A program made the translations under genes and the position numbers. Below the pieces are notes generated by a model. It searched no databases, was not told the origin of the DNA, and saw only the letters and a program-made list of their open reading frames with translations. A stretch of DNA of 60,000 nt, taken from positions 6,813,001-6,873,000 of the forward strand of contig NC_135549.1 of NCBI RefSeq assembly GCF_964340395.1, read 5' to 3'. This stretch comes from Glandiceps talaboti (lineage: Eukaryota > Hemichordata > Enteropneusta > Spengelidae). Shown one piece after another: positions 59,501 to 60,000 of this stretch (positions are counted from its first letter, which is position 1; each line of letters begins with the position of its first letter).

Positions 59501-59854
59501 GTCAAATCCATAACTTATGTGAATTAGTTCATCTGTAGTCTTTAATTCCAAAAGTATGGTATTTATAATCAATCATAATAATTGAAGATTCCAAGGATTG
59601 TATGCACGGTATTCATGTTGTACTTAGCAAATCACAGACTACTGGTATTTCAGTGCAAAATCACATTATCATAGTACAACATCACAAGGCTAAAATACAC
59701 ATTCACCAGTTTATGTTTTCTATGTTCTACCTCTCAATCTTGACTTGGTCTGTTTGTTGTCACTTAGTTTGGTCAACCATGCCTATTGGAAAACATTGCT
59801 GAGGAATTAGATGCTGTGTTGGAACCTTTGTTGTTAAAACAAACTTTCAAACAG
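4968..59854 (+). CDS. DNAH3/7/12-like: axonemal dynein heavy chain, inner-arm DNAH3/7/12 group (58 exons, partial at both ends)
   Basis: This is the motor subunit of an inner dynein arm in motile cilia or flagella. Visible in order: a Ser/Pro-rich N-terminal extension (residues about 1-285), tail and linker (about 286-1450), AAA1 with Walker A GPAGTGKT and Walker [14 protein letters not shown]2 with P-loop [11 protein letters not shown]3 with GPTGTGKS and [12 protein letters not shown]4 with GIGGSGRSS, the stalk coiled coils around a microtubule-binding domain, and the first part of AAA5 ending LLLKQTFKQ. The sequence [19 protein letters not shown] at the linker is typical of the family. The 3,207 codons seen plus about 800 missing would match the usual 4,000-4,100 residues of DNAH3, DNAH7 and DNAH12. 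All 57 internal exon joins keep frame. Numbering here omits five optional small exons. The start codon is not seen: exons 1-3 contain no in-frame methionine. Confidence 0.95.
5936..5943. promoter_or_regulatory. CRE/ATF-like site TTACGTCA
   Basis: An exact ATF/CREB-type octamer in the CpG-richer part of intron 1. Such a short site can occur by chance; it is listed only because of its surroundings. Confidence 0.3.
7093..7106. promoter_or_regulatory. RFX X-box GTTACCATAGCAAC
   Basis: A full palindromic X-box, GTTACC-AT-AGCAAC, matching the consensus for RFX transcription factors, which switch on ciliary genes including dynein arms. It lies in intron 1, 1.7 kb upstream of exon 2. The match is seen directly; the link to this gene's promoter is inferred from what RFX factors do. 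It could mark an alternative start site after exon 1 or an intronic enhancer. Confidence 0.6.
8491..8523. repeat. G-rich run, possible G-quadruplex
   Basis: (GTG)n passes into GGGGGGTGGGGGGTGGGGG, giving several runs of five or six G in 33 bases on the + strand of intron 1. Confidence 0.7.
8763..8883 (+). CDS. dynein exon 2 (N-terminal extension)
   Basis: Forty residues rich in Ser and Pro ([13 protein letters not shown]) with a basic end (PPRKR). Phase 1 in, phase 2 out, donor GTATGT. No domain recognised; it is accepted because it is the only frame that links exons 1 and 3. The 1.3 kb intron after it shows nothing but AT-rich sequence. Confidence 0.65.
10196..10590 (+). CDS. dynein exon 3 (Ser/Pro/His-rich extension)
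   Basis: The largest exon, 395 bases, phase 2 to 1. It encodes about 131 residues of low-complexity sequence rich in Ser, Pro, Thr, His, Gly and Asn (for example [13 protein letters not shown]), so probably disordered. Such a tail is not part of the conserved heavy chain. Acceptor ATCAG, donor ATATG/GTAATG. The 833-base intron that follows holds a (TTTA)n tract. Confidence 0.75.
10821..10951. repeat. (TTTA)n microsatellite
   Basis: Tetranucleotide TTTA/TTAT repeats, broken in the middle by a CT-rich part (TTTCTCTCTTTCTG), within intron 3. Confidence 0.9.
11424..11592 (+). CDS. dynein exon 4 (N-terminal region)
   Basis: Fifty-six residues including a basic patch ([16 protein letters not shown]), then acidic and Pro/Thr-rich sequence ending [10 protein letters not shown]. 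Phase 1 to 2. It holds the first in-frame Met after exon 1, but that is probably internal. The 1.4 kb intron after it has only a two-copy AAAAATAAGTCTTTCAC repeat near 12548. Confidence 0.85.
12975..13116 (+). CDS. dynein exon 5 (start of conserved tail)
   Basis: Encodes [20 protein letters not shown] onward, the point where DNAH3/7/12-type chains become recognisable. Phase 2 to 0, donor GTAAGC. Confidence 0.9.
13861..14085. repeat. possible retroelement 3' tail with (AAT)n
   Basis: The sequence GTGTAGTGCGTTTTCTAAGAAATT runs into (AAT)n at 14044-14074, the layout of a non-LTR retroelement or SINE tail. No body is recognisable upstream, so it may just be a microsatellite. Confidence 0.3.
14221..14417 (+). 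mobile_element. dispersed SINE-like repeat, copy 1
   Basis: Shares the block CTAGTTCTGCCAGGCAA and the downstream CTAATC...TAGCCTTTA with the copy at 57917-58097, and more weakly with 46763-46917 (reverse) and 51361-51460. A degraded B-box-like GTTTTGAATC stands near its 5' end. It lies in intron 5. Confidence 0.5.
14461..14742. mobile_element. MITE-like element with short terminal inverted repeats
   Basis: AGCTCTGTCCCCA at the left end faces TAGGGACAGGGCT at the right, 11 of 13 positions pairing over about 282 bases. The inside is rich in short GAATTG/AATTGG motifs and has no coding capacity. Target-site duplication is not clear. It lies in intron 5 just before exon 6. Confidence 0.5.
14892..15127 (+). 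CDS. dynein exon 6 (tail)
   Basis: 78 codons plus two bases, phase 0 to 2. Contains [17 protein letters not shown], a conserved tail segment of this dynein group. Donor GTAAGA. Confidence 0.93.
15511..15652. repeat. (ATC)n trinucleotide repeat
   Basis: About 140 bases of ATC/GAT repeats with interruptions by TCG and TCC in intron 6. Long open frames on both strands (poly-Ile and poly-Met) come only from the repeat. Confidence 0.95.
15837..16032 (+). CDS. dynein exon 7 (tail)
   Basis: Phase 2 to 0. Encodes [14 protein letters not shown] through [11 protein letters not shown]. Acceptor CTCATAG, donor GTCAGT, slightly off consensus. The intron after it contains a 44-base minisatellite. Confidence 0.93.
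16624..16907. repeat. 44-45 base minisatellite abutting the exon 8 acceptor
   Basis: Six diverged units, each of the type CTATGACAACAATATACCAG then CACTGAATAACTGTTTCCTT, end in a partial unit that supplies the CATTGTTTCTATGACCTAG acceptor itself. Each unit therefore carries a pyrimidine-rich tract like that of the real splice site. Confidence 0.9.
16908..17111 (+). CDS. dynein exon 8 (tail)
   Basis: 68 codons, phase 0 to 0, beginning [20 protein letters not shown], a family tail motif (HFFG.. TLMS). Donor GTGAGT. The 1.3 kb intron after it shows nothing recognisable. Confidence 0.95.
18435..18688 (+). CDS. dynein exon 9 (tail)
   Basis: 84 codons plus two bases, phase 0 to 2. Runs [18 protein letters not shown] to MKNSWGPKR, mostly helical in character. 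Donor GTAAAA is weak. Confidence 0.94.
19098..19473 (+). mobile_element. tRNA-derived SINE with L2/CR1-like tail
   Basis: The head resembles a tRNA with an A-box-like TGGTTAGCGTG (19121) and a good B box GGTTCAAGCCC (19157-19167). A non-tRNA body follows, then the tail AAGTGCTTTGAGCATGGCGT and GTACTATATAAGAACCC ending in (ATT)n, a layout shared with L2/CR1-type LINEs. ATGTCAT stands on both sides (19091-19097 and 19474-19480), a likely target-site duplication. It ends about 30 bases before exon 10. Confidence 0.85.
19509..19713 (+). CDS. dynein exon 10 (tail)
   Basis: Phase 2 to 0, encoding [20 protein letters not shown] through LLDCNDINS. Its acceptor follows a SINE tail closely. Confidence 0.95.
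19991..20194 (+). CDS. dynein exon 11 (tail)
   Basis: 68 codons, phase 0 to 0, starting [20 protein letters not shown] and ending RVGELLQLK. Acceptor TTTCAG, donor GTAAGT. Confidence 0.95.
20331..20484. repeat. (AATC)n / (AGTC)n microsatellite
   Basis: AATC tetranucleotides change to AGTC tetranucleotides, then degrade. The rest of the 1.1 kb intron 11 is plain AT-rich sequence. Confidence 0.95.
21305..21435 (+). CDS. dynein exon 12 (tail)
   Basis: Phase 0 to 2, [20 protein letters not shown] through [13 protein letters not shown]. Donor GTATGG. The 504-base intron after it shows nothing. Confidence 0.95.
21940..22135 (+). CDS. dynein exon 13 (tail)
   Basis: Phase 2 to 0, [17 protein letters not shown] through MEEFYKE. 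Charged, likely coiled or helical. The 593-base intron that follows is empty. Confidence 0.95.
22729..22923 (+). CDS. dynein exon 14 (tail/linker)
   Basis: 65 codons, phase 0. Contains the family signature [20 protein letters not shown] with the conserved LW and W residues. Confidence 0.96.
23197..23385 (+). CDS. dynein exon 15 (linker)
   Basis: 63 codons, phase 0. Contains [17 protein letters not shown], the conserved R-HW motif of the dynein linker region. Confidence 0.97.
23797..23925 (+). CDS. dynein exon 16 (linker)
   Basis: 43 codons, phase 0, encoding [17 protein letters not shown] and [14 protein letters not shown], a linker segment (the I-AKE-LE pattern). Intron 15 before it shows nothing. 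Confidence 0.97.
24155..24355 (+). CDS. dynein exon 17 (linker)
   Basis: 67 codons, phase 0. [20 protein letters not shown], then [19 protein letters not shown], the standard linker motif of dyneins. The 628-base intron after it holds a minor two-copy repeat near 24570-24625 (TTTGCAAGGT). Confidence 0.97.
24984..25123 (+). CDS. dynein exon 18 (linker)
   Basis: Phase 0 to 2, [20 protein letters not shown] then [18 protein letters not shown]. The W--VQ--W-YLEPIF-S-DI motif is near universal in dyneins. Donor GTTAGT. Confidence 0.98.
25498..25656 (+). CDS. dynein exon 19 (linker)
   Basis: Phase 2 to 2. Encodes [20 protein letters not shown], completed by exon 20 as [13 protein letters not shown], the hallmark of the linker. 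The intron before it has a G-rich (GGGGGT)n stretch at 25214-25231. Confidence 0.98.
25950..25982. repeat. G-rich run, possible G-quadruplex
   Basis: GGGATGGGGGGTGGGGTGGG followed by TCGGGGGG in intron 19: at least four G runs on the + strand, upstream of exon 20. Confidence 0.6.
26142..26370 (+). CDS. dynein exon 20 (linker)
   Basis: Phase 2 to 0. [20 protein letters not shown] then [16 protein letters not shown], one of the best conserved dynein linker stretches. The 518-base intron after it shows nothing. Confidence 0.98.
26889..27041 (+). CDS. dynein exon 21 (linker)
   Basis: 51 codons, phase 0. Contains [20 protein letters not shown], the W-WPGQV motif before AAA1. Confidence 0.98.
27543..27684 (+). 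CDS. dynein exon 22 (linker)
   Basis: Phase 0 to 1. Ends in [18 protein letters not shown], leading into HARDVV of exon 23, a conserved pre-AAA1 segment. Confidence 0.98.
28057..28255 (+). CDS. dynein exon 23 (linker to AAA1)
   Basis: Phase 1 to 2. [17 protein letters not shown] then [20 protein letters not shown], the entry into AAA1. Confidence 0.98.
28581..28689 (+). CDS. dynein exon 24 (AAA1 Walker A)
   Basis: Phase 2 to 0. Carries [20 protein letters not shown], the P-loop of the main hydrolytic site, with the catalytic GKT intact. Confidence 0.99.
28788..28905. repeat. 18-base minisatellite
   Basis: Six to seven units of CATATATCAGTTCAAAGT, some varied to AAGGTCG or AAGATC, in intron 24. 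Open frames across it on both strands are by-products of the repeat length being a multiple of three. Confidence 0.95.
29127..29246 (+). CDS. dynein exon 25 (AAA1 Walker B)
   Basis: 40 codons, phase 0. [20 protein letters not shown] then [15 protein letters not shown], with the catalytic Asp-Glu of Walker B intact. Confidence 0.99.
29696..29866 (+). CDS. dynein exon 26 (AAA1 sensor)
   Basis: 57 codons, phase 0. [27 protein letters not shown] and [18 protein letters not shown] (sensor I). Introns on both sides (449 and 375 bases) show nothing except a 17-base repeat at 30174-30221 (CAGATTTGATT x3) just before the exon 27 acceptor. Confidence 0.99.
30242..30379 (+). CDS. dynein exon 27 (AAA1)
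   Basis: 46 codons, phase 0. [20 protein letters not shown], including the conserved LFR-V-MM-PD motif, then [12 protein letters not shown]. Confidence 0.99.
30929..31072 (+). CDS. dynein exon 28 (AAA1 C-terminal part)
   Basis: 48 codons, phase 0. [18 protein letters not shown] followed by TAAGNLK: the [15 protein letters not shown] motif carries the sensor II arginine. The 552-base intron after it is plain. Confidence 0.99.
31625..31789 (+). CDS. dynein exon 29 (AAA1-AAA2 joint)
   Basis: 55 codons, phase 0. [20 protein letters not shown], a family motif. Donor GTATTA is weak. Confidence 0.98.
32079..32221. mobile_element. palindromic fold-back element, copy A
   Basis: The left arm (32079-32130, TTCCCCAATATTTTTCTTC ... 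GACCTAAGGGG) is an imperfect reverse complement of the right arm (32171-32221, CCCTTAGGTCATGAGT ... AACATTGGGGAA), and the spacer is itself partly palindromic (TTACTAC / GTAGT). A related palindrome is at 57440-57583. Both copies share a further downstream block (here about 32320-32410), so the full element is longer. It lies in intron 29. Confidence 0.75.
32637..32771 (+). CDS. dynein exon 30 (AAA2 P-loop)
   Basis: 45 codons, phase 0. [20 protein letters not shown] then KTSAFKAL. The P-loop is GDTIGGKT, where GDPMGGKT or GEPFGGKT-like forms are usual as I recall them; GKT is kept. AAA2 binds but does not hydrolyse nucleotide in known dyneins. Confidence 0.98.
33125..33343 (+). CDS. dynein exon 31 (AAA2)
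   Basis: 73 codons, phase 0. [20 protein letters not shown], then [20 protein letters not shown], with the Walker B-like FDGPVDA. Confidence 0.99.
33655..33755 (+). CDS. dynein exon 32 (AAA2)
   Basis: Phase 0 to 2. [12 protein letters not shown] and [16 protein letters not shown], the universal AAA2 motif. The 644-base intron after it shows nothing but AT-rich sequence. Confidence 0.99.
34400..34514 (+). CDS. dynein exon 33 (AAA2)
   Basis: Phase 2 to 0. [20 protein letters not shown], continuing to NQKDTIQ. Confidence 0.98.
34744..35219. mobile_element. candidate TIR element with internal 51-base repeats
   Basis: GAGAGGTTTAGAT (34744-34756) is exactly reverse-complementary to ATCTAAACCTCTC (35207-35219). 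Inside are two 51-base tandem units (about 34834-34937, key words GACAGTGG, TATGCATGTGTG, CATCTTCTGTCCAGAAGG). No target duplication is evident. It occupies most of intron 33. Confidence 0.4.
35423..35556 (+). CDS. dynein exon 34 (end of AAA2)
   Basis: Phase 0 to 2. [20 protein letters not shown] through [10 protein letters not shown]. It is followed by the largest intron, 3.9 kb. Confidence 0.98.
35570..37250. repeat. satellite-like array, units about 110-150 bases
   Basis: Diverged tandem units recur with ACTGCAATCACTAGTAATG, GCTGATAGGATATAGATAAA and CATAGTCTTATAAATGTAGA. Neighbouring copies at 35761, 35872 and 35983 are exactly 111 bases apart and nearly identical; later units drift and lengthen to about 148 bases (36864 to 37012). 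A MITE interrupts the array at 36291-36575. It lies in intron 34. Confidence 0.85.
36291..36575. mobile_element. MITE with terminal inverted repeats of about 36 bases
   Basis: The left end AGGCCAAATAAAAAAAATTG then TTTTGTTCCGGTTACGCGAC pairs with the right end, read on the - strand as AGGCGTAAAAAAAAAATTG then TATGGTTCCGATTACATTCAC. At 285 bases it has no coding capacity. The sequences on each side belong to the surrounding satellite array, so the insertion came after the array formed. Flanks (TTA / AAT) leave the target duplication uncertain. Confidence 0.75.
37251..39488. other. rest of intron 34
   Basis: AT-rich sequence. Besides the candidate 15-base exon at 38239 it holds an acceptor-like TTTTGCAG at 39181-39188 followed by 39 open codons ([16 protein letters not shown]...), for which no in-phase donor exists. 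No other structure seen. Confidence 0.5.
38239..38253 (+). CDS. candidate 15-base microexon, phase 2
   Basis: CTCAACAG precedes and GTAGGT follows CACAATCAAGTTCCG. It enters and leaves in phase 2, so it would insert five residues (TIKFR is read after the Arg codon) between DEIR of exon 34 and NADDDD of exon 35 without a frame change. Evidence is splice consensus and phase only; a chance match is possible. Confidence 0.4.
39489..39659 (+). CDS. dynein exon 35 (AAA2-AAA3 joint)
   Basis: Phase 2 to 2. An acidic stretch ([19 protein letters not shown]) precedes [20 protein letters not shown], a family motif. Confidence 0.97.
39966..40173 (+). CDS. dynein exon 36 (AAA2-AAA3 joint)
   Basis: Phase 2 to 0. 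[12 protein letters not shown], then [20 protein letters not shown] and IGEKAK. Donor GTTAGT. In the basic isoform it joins exon 37 directly. Confidence 0.98.
41103..41168 (+). CDS. candidate cassette exon, 66 bases, phase 0
   Basis: TTGCTATCAG acceptor after a T-rich tract; donor GTGATA is weak. Reads [20 protein letters not shown] plus TK, 22 codons without a stop, and fits between exons 36 and 37. It is not part of the conserved dynein core, so it is probably optional. Confidence 0.55.
41291..41428. repeat. 69-base tandem duplication
   Basis: Two units (starting at 41291 and 41360) share TTGATGATTTGAATAATGTT-like and CAGTTTATG...GATATTGTTCTTTTC segments with scattered substitutions, in intron 36. 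Confidence 0.8.
41447..41531. repeat. (TG)n microsatellite
   Basis: About 35 uninterrupted TG units with a short TGGATGTGTGTG end, in intron 36. Likely polymorphic. Confidence 0.97.
41627..41656 (+). CDS. candidate microexon, 30 bases, phase 0, acidic
   Basis: Acceptor CTTATTTTAG and donor GTAATA bound ten codons, [10 protein letters not shown]. It keeps frame between exons 36 and 37 with or without its neighbours. Confidence 0.6.
41978..42007 (+). CDS. candidate microexon, 30 bases, phase 0, basic
   Basis: Acceptor GCATGACAG and a strong donor GTAAGA bound ten codons, [10 protein letters not shown]. Phase 0 on both sides, so it can join exon 37 (VNELIIKT) or be skipped. Confidence 0.6.
43311..43440. 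repeat. C/T-rich imperfect tandem repeat
   Basis: Recurring TTGTACT-TCTAC/CACC words with CCCAACA and CCCCCCA blocks, three to four loose units of 25-45 bases, 200 bases before exon 37. Upstream, 42908-42937 is a C-rich run. The rest of intron 36 shows nothing more. Confidence 0.5.
43651..43889 (+). CDS. dynein exon 37 (AAA3 Walker A)
   Basis: Phase 0 to 2. [19 protein letters not shown], then [20 protein letters not shown], the AAA3 P-loop, and [20 protein letters not shown]. Confidence 0.99.
44291..44440 (+). CDS. dynein exon 38 (AAA3 Walker B)
   Basis: Phase 2 to 2. [20 protein letters not shown] then [20 protein letters not shown]. Walker B Asp-Asp is intact. Confidence 0.99.
44466..44536. 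repeat. (CA)n / (TGCA)n microsatellite
   Basis: Mixed CACACA, CATGCATG and ACACATGCGC repeats in intron 38. Confidence 0.9.
44640..44780 (+). mobile_element. possible non-LTR retroelement 3' end
   Basis: GACACTGTATGAAAACAGCC and TTTAATTTAAATAAAGTCT run into (AAT)n at 44754-44778, like the 3' end of a 5'-truncated LINE. No reverse transcriptase remains are visible. Could be chance next to a microsatellite. Confidence 0.3.
44920..45139 (+). CDS. dynein exon 39 (AAA3)
   Basis: Phase 2 to 0. [20 protein letters not shown] then [15 protein letters not shown]. The usual GGGRN is GGGRS here. Donor GTGAGA. Confidence 0.99.
45579..45842 (+). CDS. dynein exon 40 (AAA3)
   Basis: 88 codons, phase 0. 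[20 protein letters not shown], the signature AAA3 motif, then [20 protein letters not shown]. The 1.2 kb intron after it contains a reverse copy of the dispersed SINE-like repeat (46763-46917) and otherwise nothing. Confidence 0.99.
46763..46917 (-). mobile_element. dispersed SINE-like repeat, copy 2
   Basis: Read on the - strand it has a B-box-like GGTTTCAATCCCAGG, GGAGCCATAGGGATTACGTA, AGTCTGCCA and a TAATCC...GGGCCTTTA end, matching 57917-58097 in the same order. Confidence 0.6.
47046..47140 (+). CDS. dynein exon 41 (AAA3-AAA4 joint)
   Basis: Phase 0 to 2. [20 protein letters not shown] then [11 protein letters not shown]. It joins exon 42 directly or through the candidate cassette at 48155. 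Confidence 0.95.
48155..48214 (+). CDS. candidate cassette exon, 60 bases, phase 2
   Basis: Acceptor CTTTTAACTTTAG, donor GTATAA. Reads (S)[19 protein letters not shown] with no stop and the same phase as exon 41, so it can be included or skipped. Its end (DVADEDLRS) resembles the end of exon 41 (DLADDNIRS), suggesting it arose as a duplicate of that tail. Confidence 0.65.
48215..49720. other. second half of intron 41
   Basis: 1.5 kb of AT-rich sequence with no exon, repeat or element that I can support. Confidence 0.6.
49721..49802 (+). CDS. dynein exon 42 (AAA3-AAA4 joint)
   Basis: Phase 2 to 0. [20 protein letters not shown], the conserved (L-FGDY) motif. Donor GTAAAA. Confidence 0.97.
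49957..50245 (-). mobile_element. dimeric tRNA-derived SINE
   Basis: On the - strand two tRNA-like heads follow each other. One (50245 to about 50170) has the B box GGTTTGAATCCC; the other (50037 to about 49957) has an A-box-like TAGCACAGTTGGTAATGC and B-box-like GAAGAGTCCTGG. Each is followed by the same word, CTGGCCAATTTTT or CTGTGGCCAACTTT, then CTCGTTTA(T/C)TAC. Short ORFs across it are spurious. Confidence 0.7.
50358..50496 (+). CDS. dynein exon 43 (AAA4 start)
   Basis: Phase 0 to 1. [20 protein letters not shown] and [12 protein letters not shown]; the last G begins the AAA4 P-loop completed by exon 44. Donor GTGAGT. Confidence 0.99.
50568..50769 (+). pseudogene. two tandem decoy copies of the AAA4 P-loop exon
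   Basis: Copies begin at 50568 (after CTGCAG) and 50669 (after TTCATAG), period 101 bases, differing from each other at very few positions. Each reads (G)IGGSGRSS then TAG. Relative to exon 44 each lacks ten bases (TGCCACCAGG) after GATCGAG and ends in homology at GAGATT, where a GTAACA donor-like site follows. Both keep acceptors, so inclusion would give a truncated protein or trigger transcript decay. They could be failed exon duplications or regulated poison exons; an assembly error is also possible. Confidence 0.85.
50770..50960 (+). CDS. dynein exon 44 (AAA4 Walker A and B)
   Basis: Phase 1 to 0. [20 protein letters not shown], the AAA4 P-loop, then FLFGDHQIK at Walker B, where FLFTD or FLFSD is usual as I recall. 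This is the intact third copy of a 101-base tandem repeat. Confidence 0.98.
51361..51460 (+). mobile_element. dispersed SINE-like repeat, partial copy
   Basis: B-box-like TGTTTGAATCCCAGGTTC, then ATGAATGGAGCTATAACGAT, matching the first half of the copies at 46763-46917 and 57917-58097. It lies in intron 44. Confidence 0.5.
51537..51632 (+). CDS. dynein exon 45 (AAA4)
   Basis: 32 codons, phase 0. [20 protein letters not shown] then YENEE, the conserved FLEDIN-LLN-G motif. The 546-base intron after it shows nothing. Confidence 0.99.
52179..52370 (+). CDS. dynein exon 46 (AAA4)
   Basis: 64 codons, phase 0. Contains [20 protein letters not shown] and CCTIDWF, the sensor region of AAA4. Confidence 0.99.
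52766..52899 (+). CDS. dynein exon 47 (AAA4)
   Basis: Phase 0 to 2. [20 protein letters not shown] through [15 protein letters not shown] is a family motif. Confidence 0.98.
53306..53514. repeat. two (GATT)n tracts
   Basis: (GATT)n at 53308-53340 and 53455-53514 in intron 47, separated by unique sequence; the second ends 17 bases before the exon 48 acceptor. Confidence 0.95.
53532..53694 (+). CDS. dynein exon 48 (end of AAA4)
   Basis: Phase 2 to 0. [20 protein letters not shown], then [17 protein letters not shown]: the [10 protein letters not shown] and RY--GL-KL motifs mark the passage into the stalk. Confidence 0.99.
53978..54160 (+). CDS. dynein exon 49 (stalk coiled coil 1)
   Basis: 61 codons, phase 0. 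Heptad-like acidic/basic helix: [20 protein letters not shown] to [10 protein letters not shown]. Confidence 0.99.
54407..54565 (+). CDS. dynein exon 50 (stalk into microtubule-binding domain)
   Basis: 53 codons, phase 0. [20 protein letters not shown] then [19 protein letters not shown], the conserved P-P-GVK-VMEA motif at the microtubule-binding domain. The 760-base intron after it is plain. Confidence 0.99.
55326..55397 (+). CDS. dynein exon 51 (microtubule-binding domain)
   Basis: 24 codons, phase 0: [20 protein letters not shown] then AAKK, fitting a variable loop plus the DYWP motif. Confidence 0.98.
55697..55897 (+). CDS. dynein exon 52 (microtubule-binding domain)
   Basis: 67 codons, phase 0: [20 protein letters not shown] and [20 protein letters not shown]. 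An upstream in-frame acceptor at 55597 could add 33 open codons; the conserved start is at 55697. Confidence 0.98.
55996..56017. repeat. C22 homopolymer
   Basis: A run of 22 C in intron 52, a likely slippage and assembly-error site. Confidence 0.95.
56241..56396 (+). CDS. dynein exon 53 (stalk coiled coil 2)
   Basis: 52 codons, phase 0. [20 protein letters not shown] followed by heptads to KKREKK; VAPKK--L--AE is the return helix motif. The 579-base intron after it shows nothing. Confidence 0.99.
56976..57071 (+). CDS. dynein exon 54 (stalk end to AAA5)
   Basis: 32 codons, phase 0: [20 protein letters not shown] then [21 protein letters not shown] is universal in dyneins. Confidence 0.99.
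57440..57583. mobile_element. palindromic fold-back element, copy B
   Basis: The left arm (57440-57494, TATTCATCAATTGTTTTCTT ... CCTAAGGGG) pairs with the right arm (57531-57583, CCCTTGGGTCACAAGT ... ATTGAGGAATA). It is about as palindromic as copy A at 32079-32221 and shares GGGGCCTTGT and GTATTTTCCAGC. A shared downstream block (about 57684-57790, GACCAGGGTATAAATCTCAT) follows. Confidence 0.75.
57917..58097 (+). mobile_element. dispersed SINE-like repeat, copy 3
   Basis: B-box-like GTCTCAATCCCAGGTCA, AATGGAGCCAAACAGATTAC, TAGTTCTGCCAGGCAA and the end TAATCCAAAGTAGGCCTTTA. The best preserved copy of the family also seen at 14221, 46763 (reverse) and 51361. It lies in intron 54, downstream of fold-back copy B. 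Confidence 0.6.
58194..58298 (+). CDS. dynein exon 55 (AAA5)
   Basis: 35 codons, phase 0: [20 protein letters not shown] then LSFRQ, the GD-L-S-A-VAYLG-FT motif. AAA5 has no working nucleotide site in dyneins. Confidence 0.99.
58598..58731 (+). CDS. dynein exon 56 (AAA5)
   Basis: Phase 0 to 2: [20 protein letters not shown], then [20 protein letters not shown] and LPVD; LGDPVK-R-W--AGLP is typical of the DNAH3/7/12 group. Confidence 0.98.
59216..59387 (+). CDS. dynein exon 57 (AAA5)
   Basis: Phase 2 to 0: [20 protein letters not shown], then [32 protein letters not shown] is near invariant in dyneins. Confidence 0.99.
59768..59854 (+). CDS. dynein exon 58 (AAA5, last in window)
   Basis: 29 codons, phase 0: [20 protein letters not shown] then LLLKQTFKQ. 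Donor GTAAGA; the gene continues past the window edge. 59855-60000 is intron. Confidence 0.98.
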
Positions 59855-60000
59855 GTAAGATGAGTAGTTTTATAGGAAAGCTATCCTCAGATCACAACAC
59901 AAATCAGTGAATTGTGCAGTGGTGTTTAACTTGCCAATGCATGGGATATGGGCTTACTTCAGCTAGTATGAAAGCTGCAGCTGTAATTACTGGTTGGTCA

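Overview
The window is one stretch of an animal nuclear genome, almost entirely filled by a single intron-rich gene on the + strand that encodes an axonemal (ciliary) dynein heavy chain. I could chain 58 constitutive coding exons, from 4968 to 59854, in which every donor and acceptor obeys GT/AG and every codon phase joins correctly. Together they give 9,621 coding bases (3,207 codons). The start codon was not found, and the 3' end (rest of AAA5, AAA6 and the C-terminal domain, roughly 800 residues by family length) lies beyond the window. Motifs place the protein with the single-headed inner-arm heavy chains of the DNAH3/DNAH7/DNAH12 group; I cannot tell which of the three it is without an alignment. 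AT-rich introns with GT/AG borders, tRNA-derived SINEs with an L2/CR1-like tail, MITE-like elements and many microsatellites suggest a marine invertebrate (a hemichordate, lancelet or lophotrochozoan is my guess, not shown).

Layout: 1-4967 holds no gene I can support. 4968-16032 encodes a Ser/Pro/His-rich N-terminal extension and the start of the tail. 16908-28255 encodes the tail and linker. 28581-31072 is AAA1 (main ATPase), 31625-35556 AAA2, 43651-49802 AAA3, 50358-53694 AAA4, 53978-57071 the coiled-coil stalk with the microtubule-binding domain, and 58194-59854 the start of AAA5. All parts act in one polypeptide: AAA1 hydrolyses ATP, the linker swings, and the stalk transmits the cycle to the microtubule.

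The most interesting content is in the introns. Five small, frame-preserving candidate cassette exons (15, 66, 30, 30 and 60 bases) fit between AAA2 and AAA3 or at the end of AAA3. The AAA4 P-loop exon is preceded by two near-identical 101-base tandem copies of its own start, each with a splice acceptor and a Walker A motif but a 10-base deletion that makes an immediate stop codon. A perfect RFX X-box sits in intron 1 next to a CpG-richer segment. Repeats include a minisatellite that runs into the acceptor of exon 8, a SINE ending just before exon 10, a roughly 110-base satellite-like array interrupted by a MITE with long inverted repeats, two copies of a palindromic fold-back element, and at least two SINE families.
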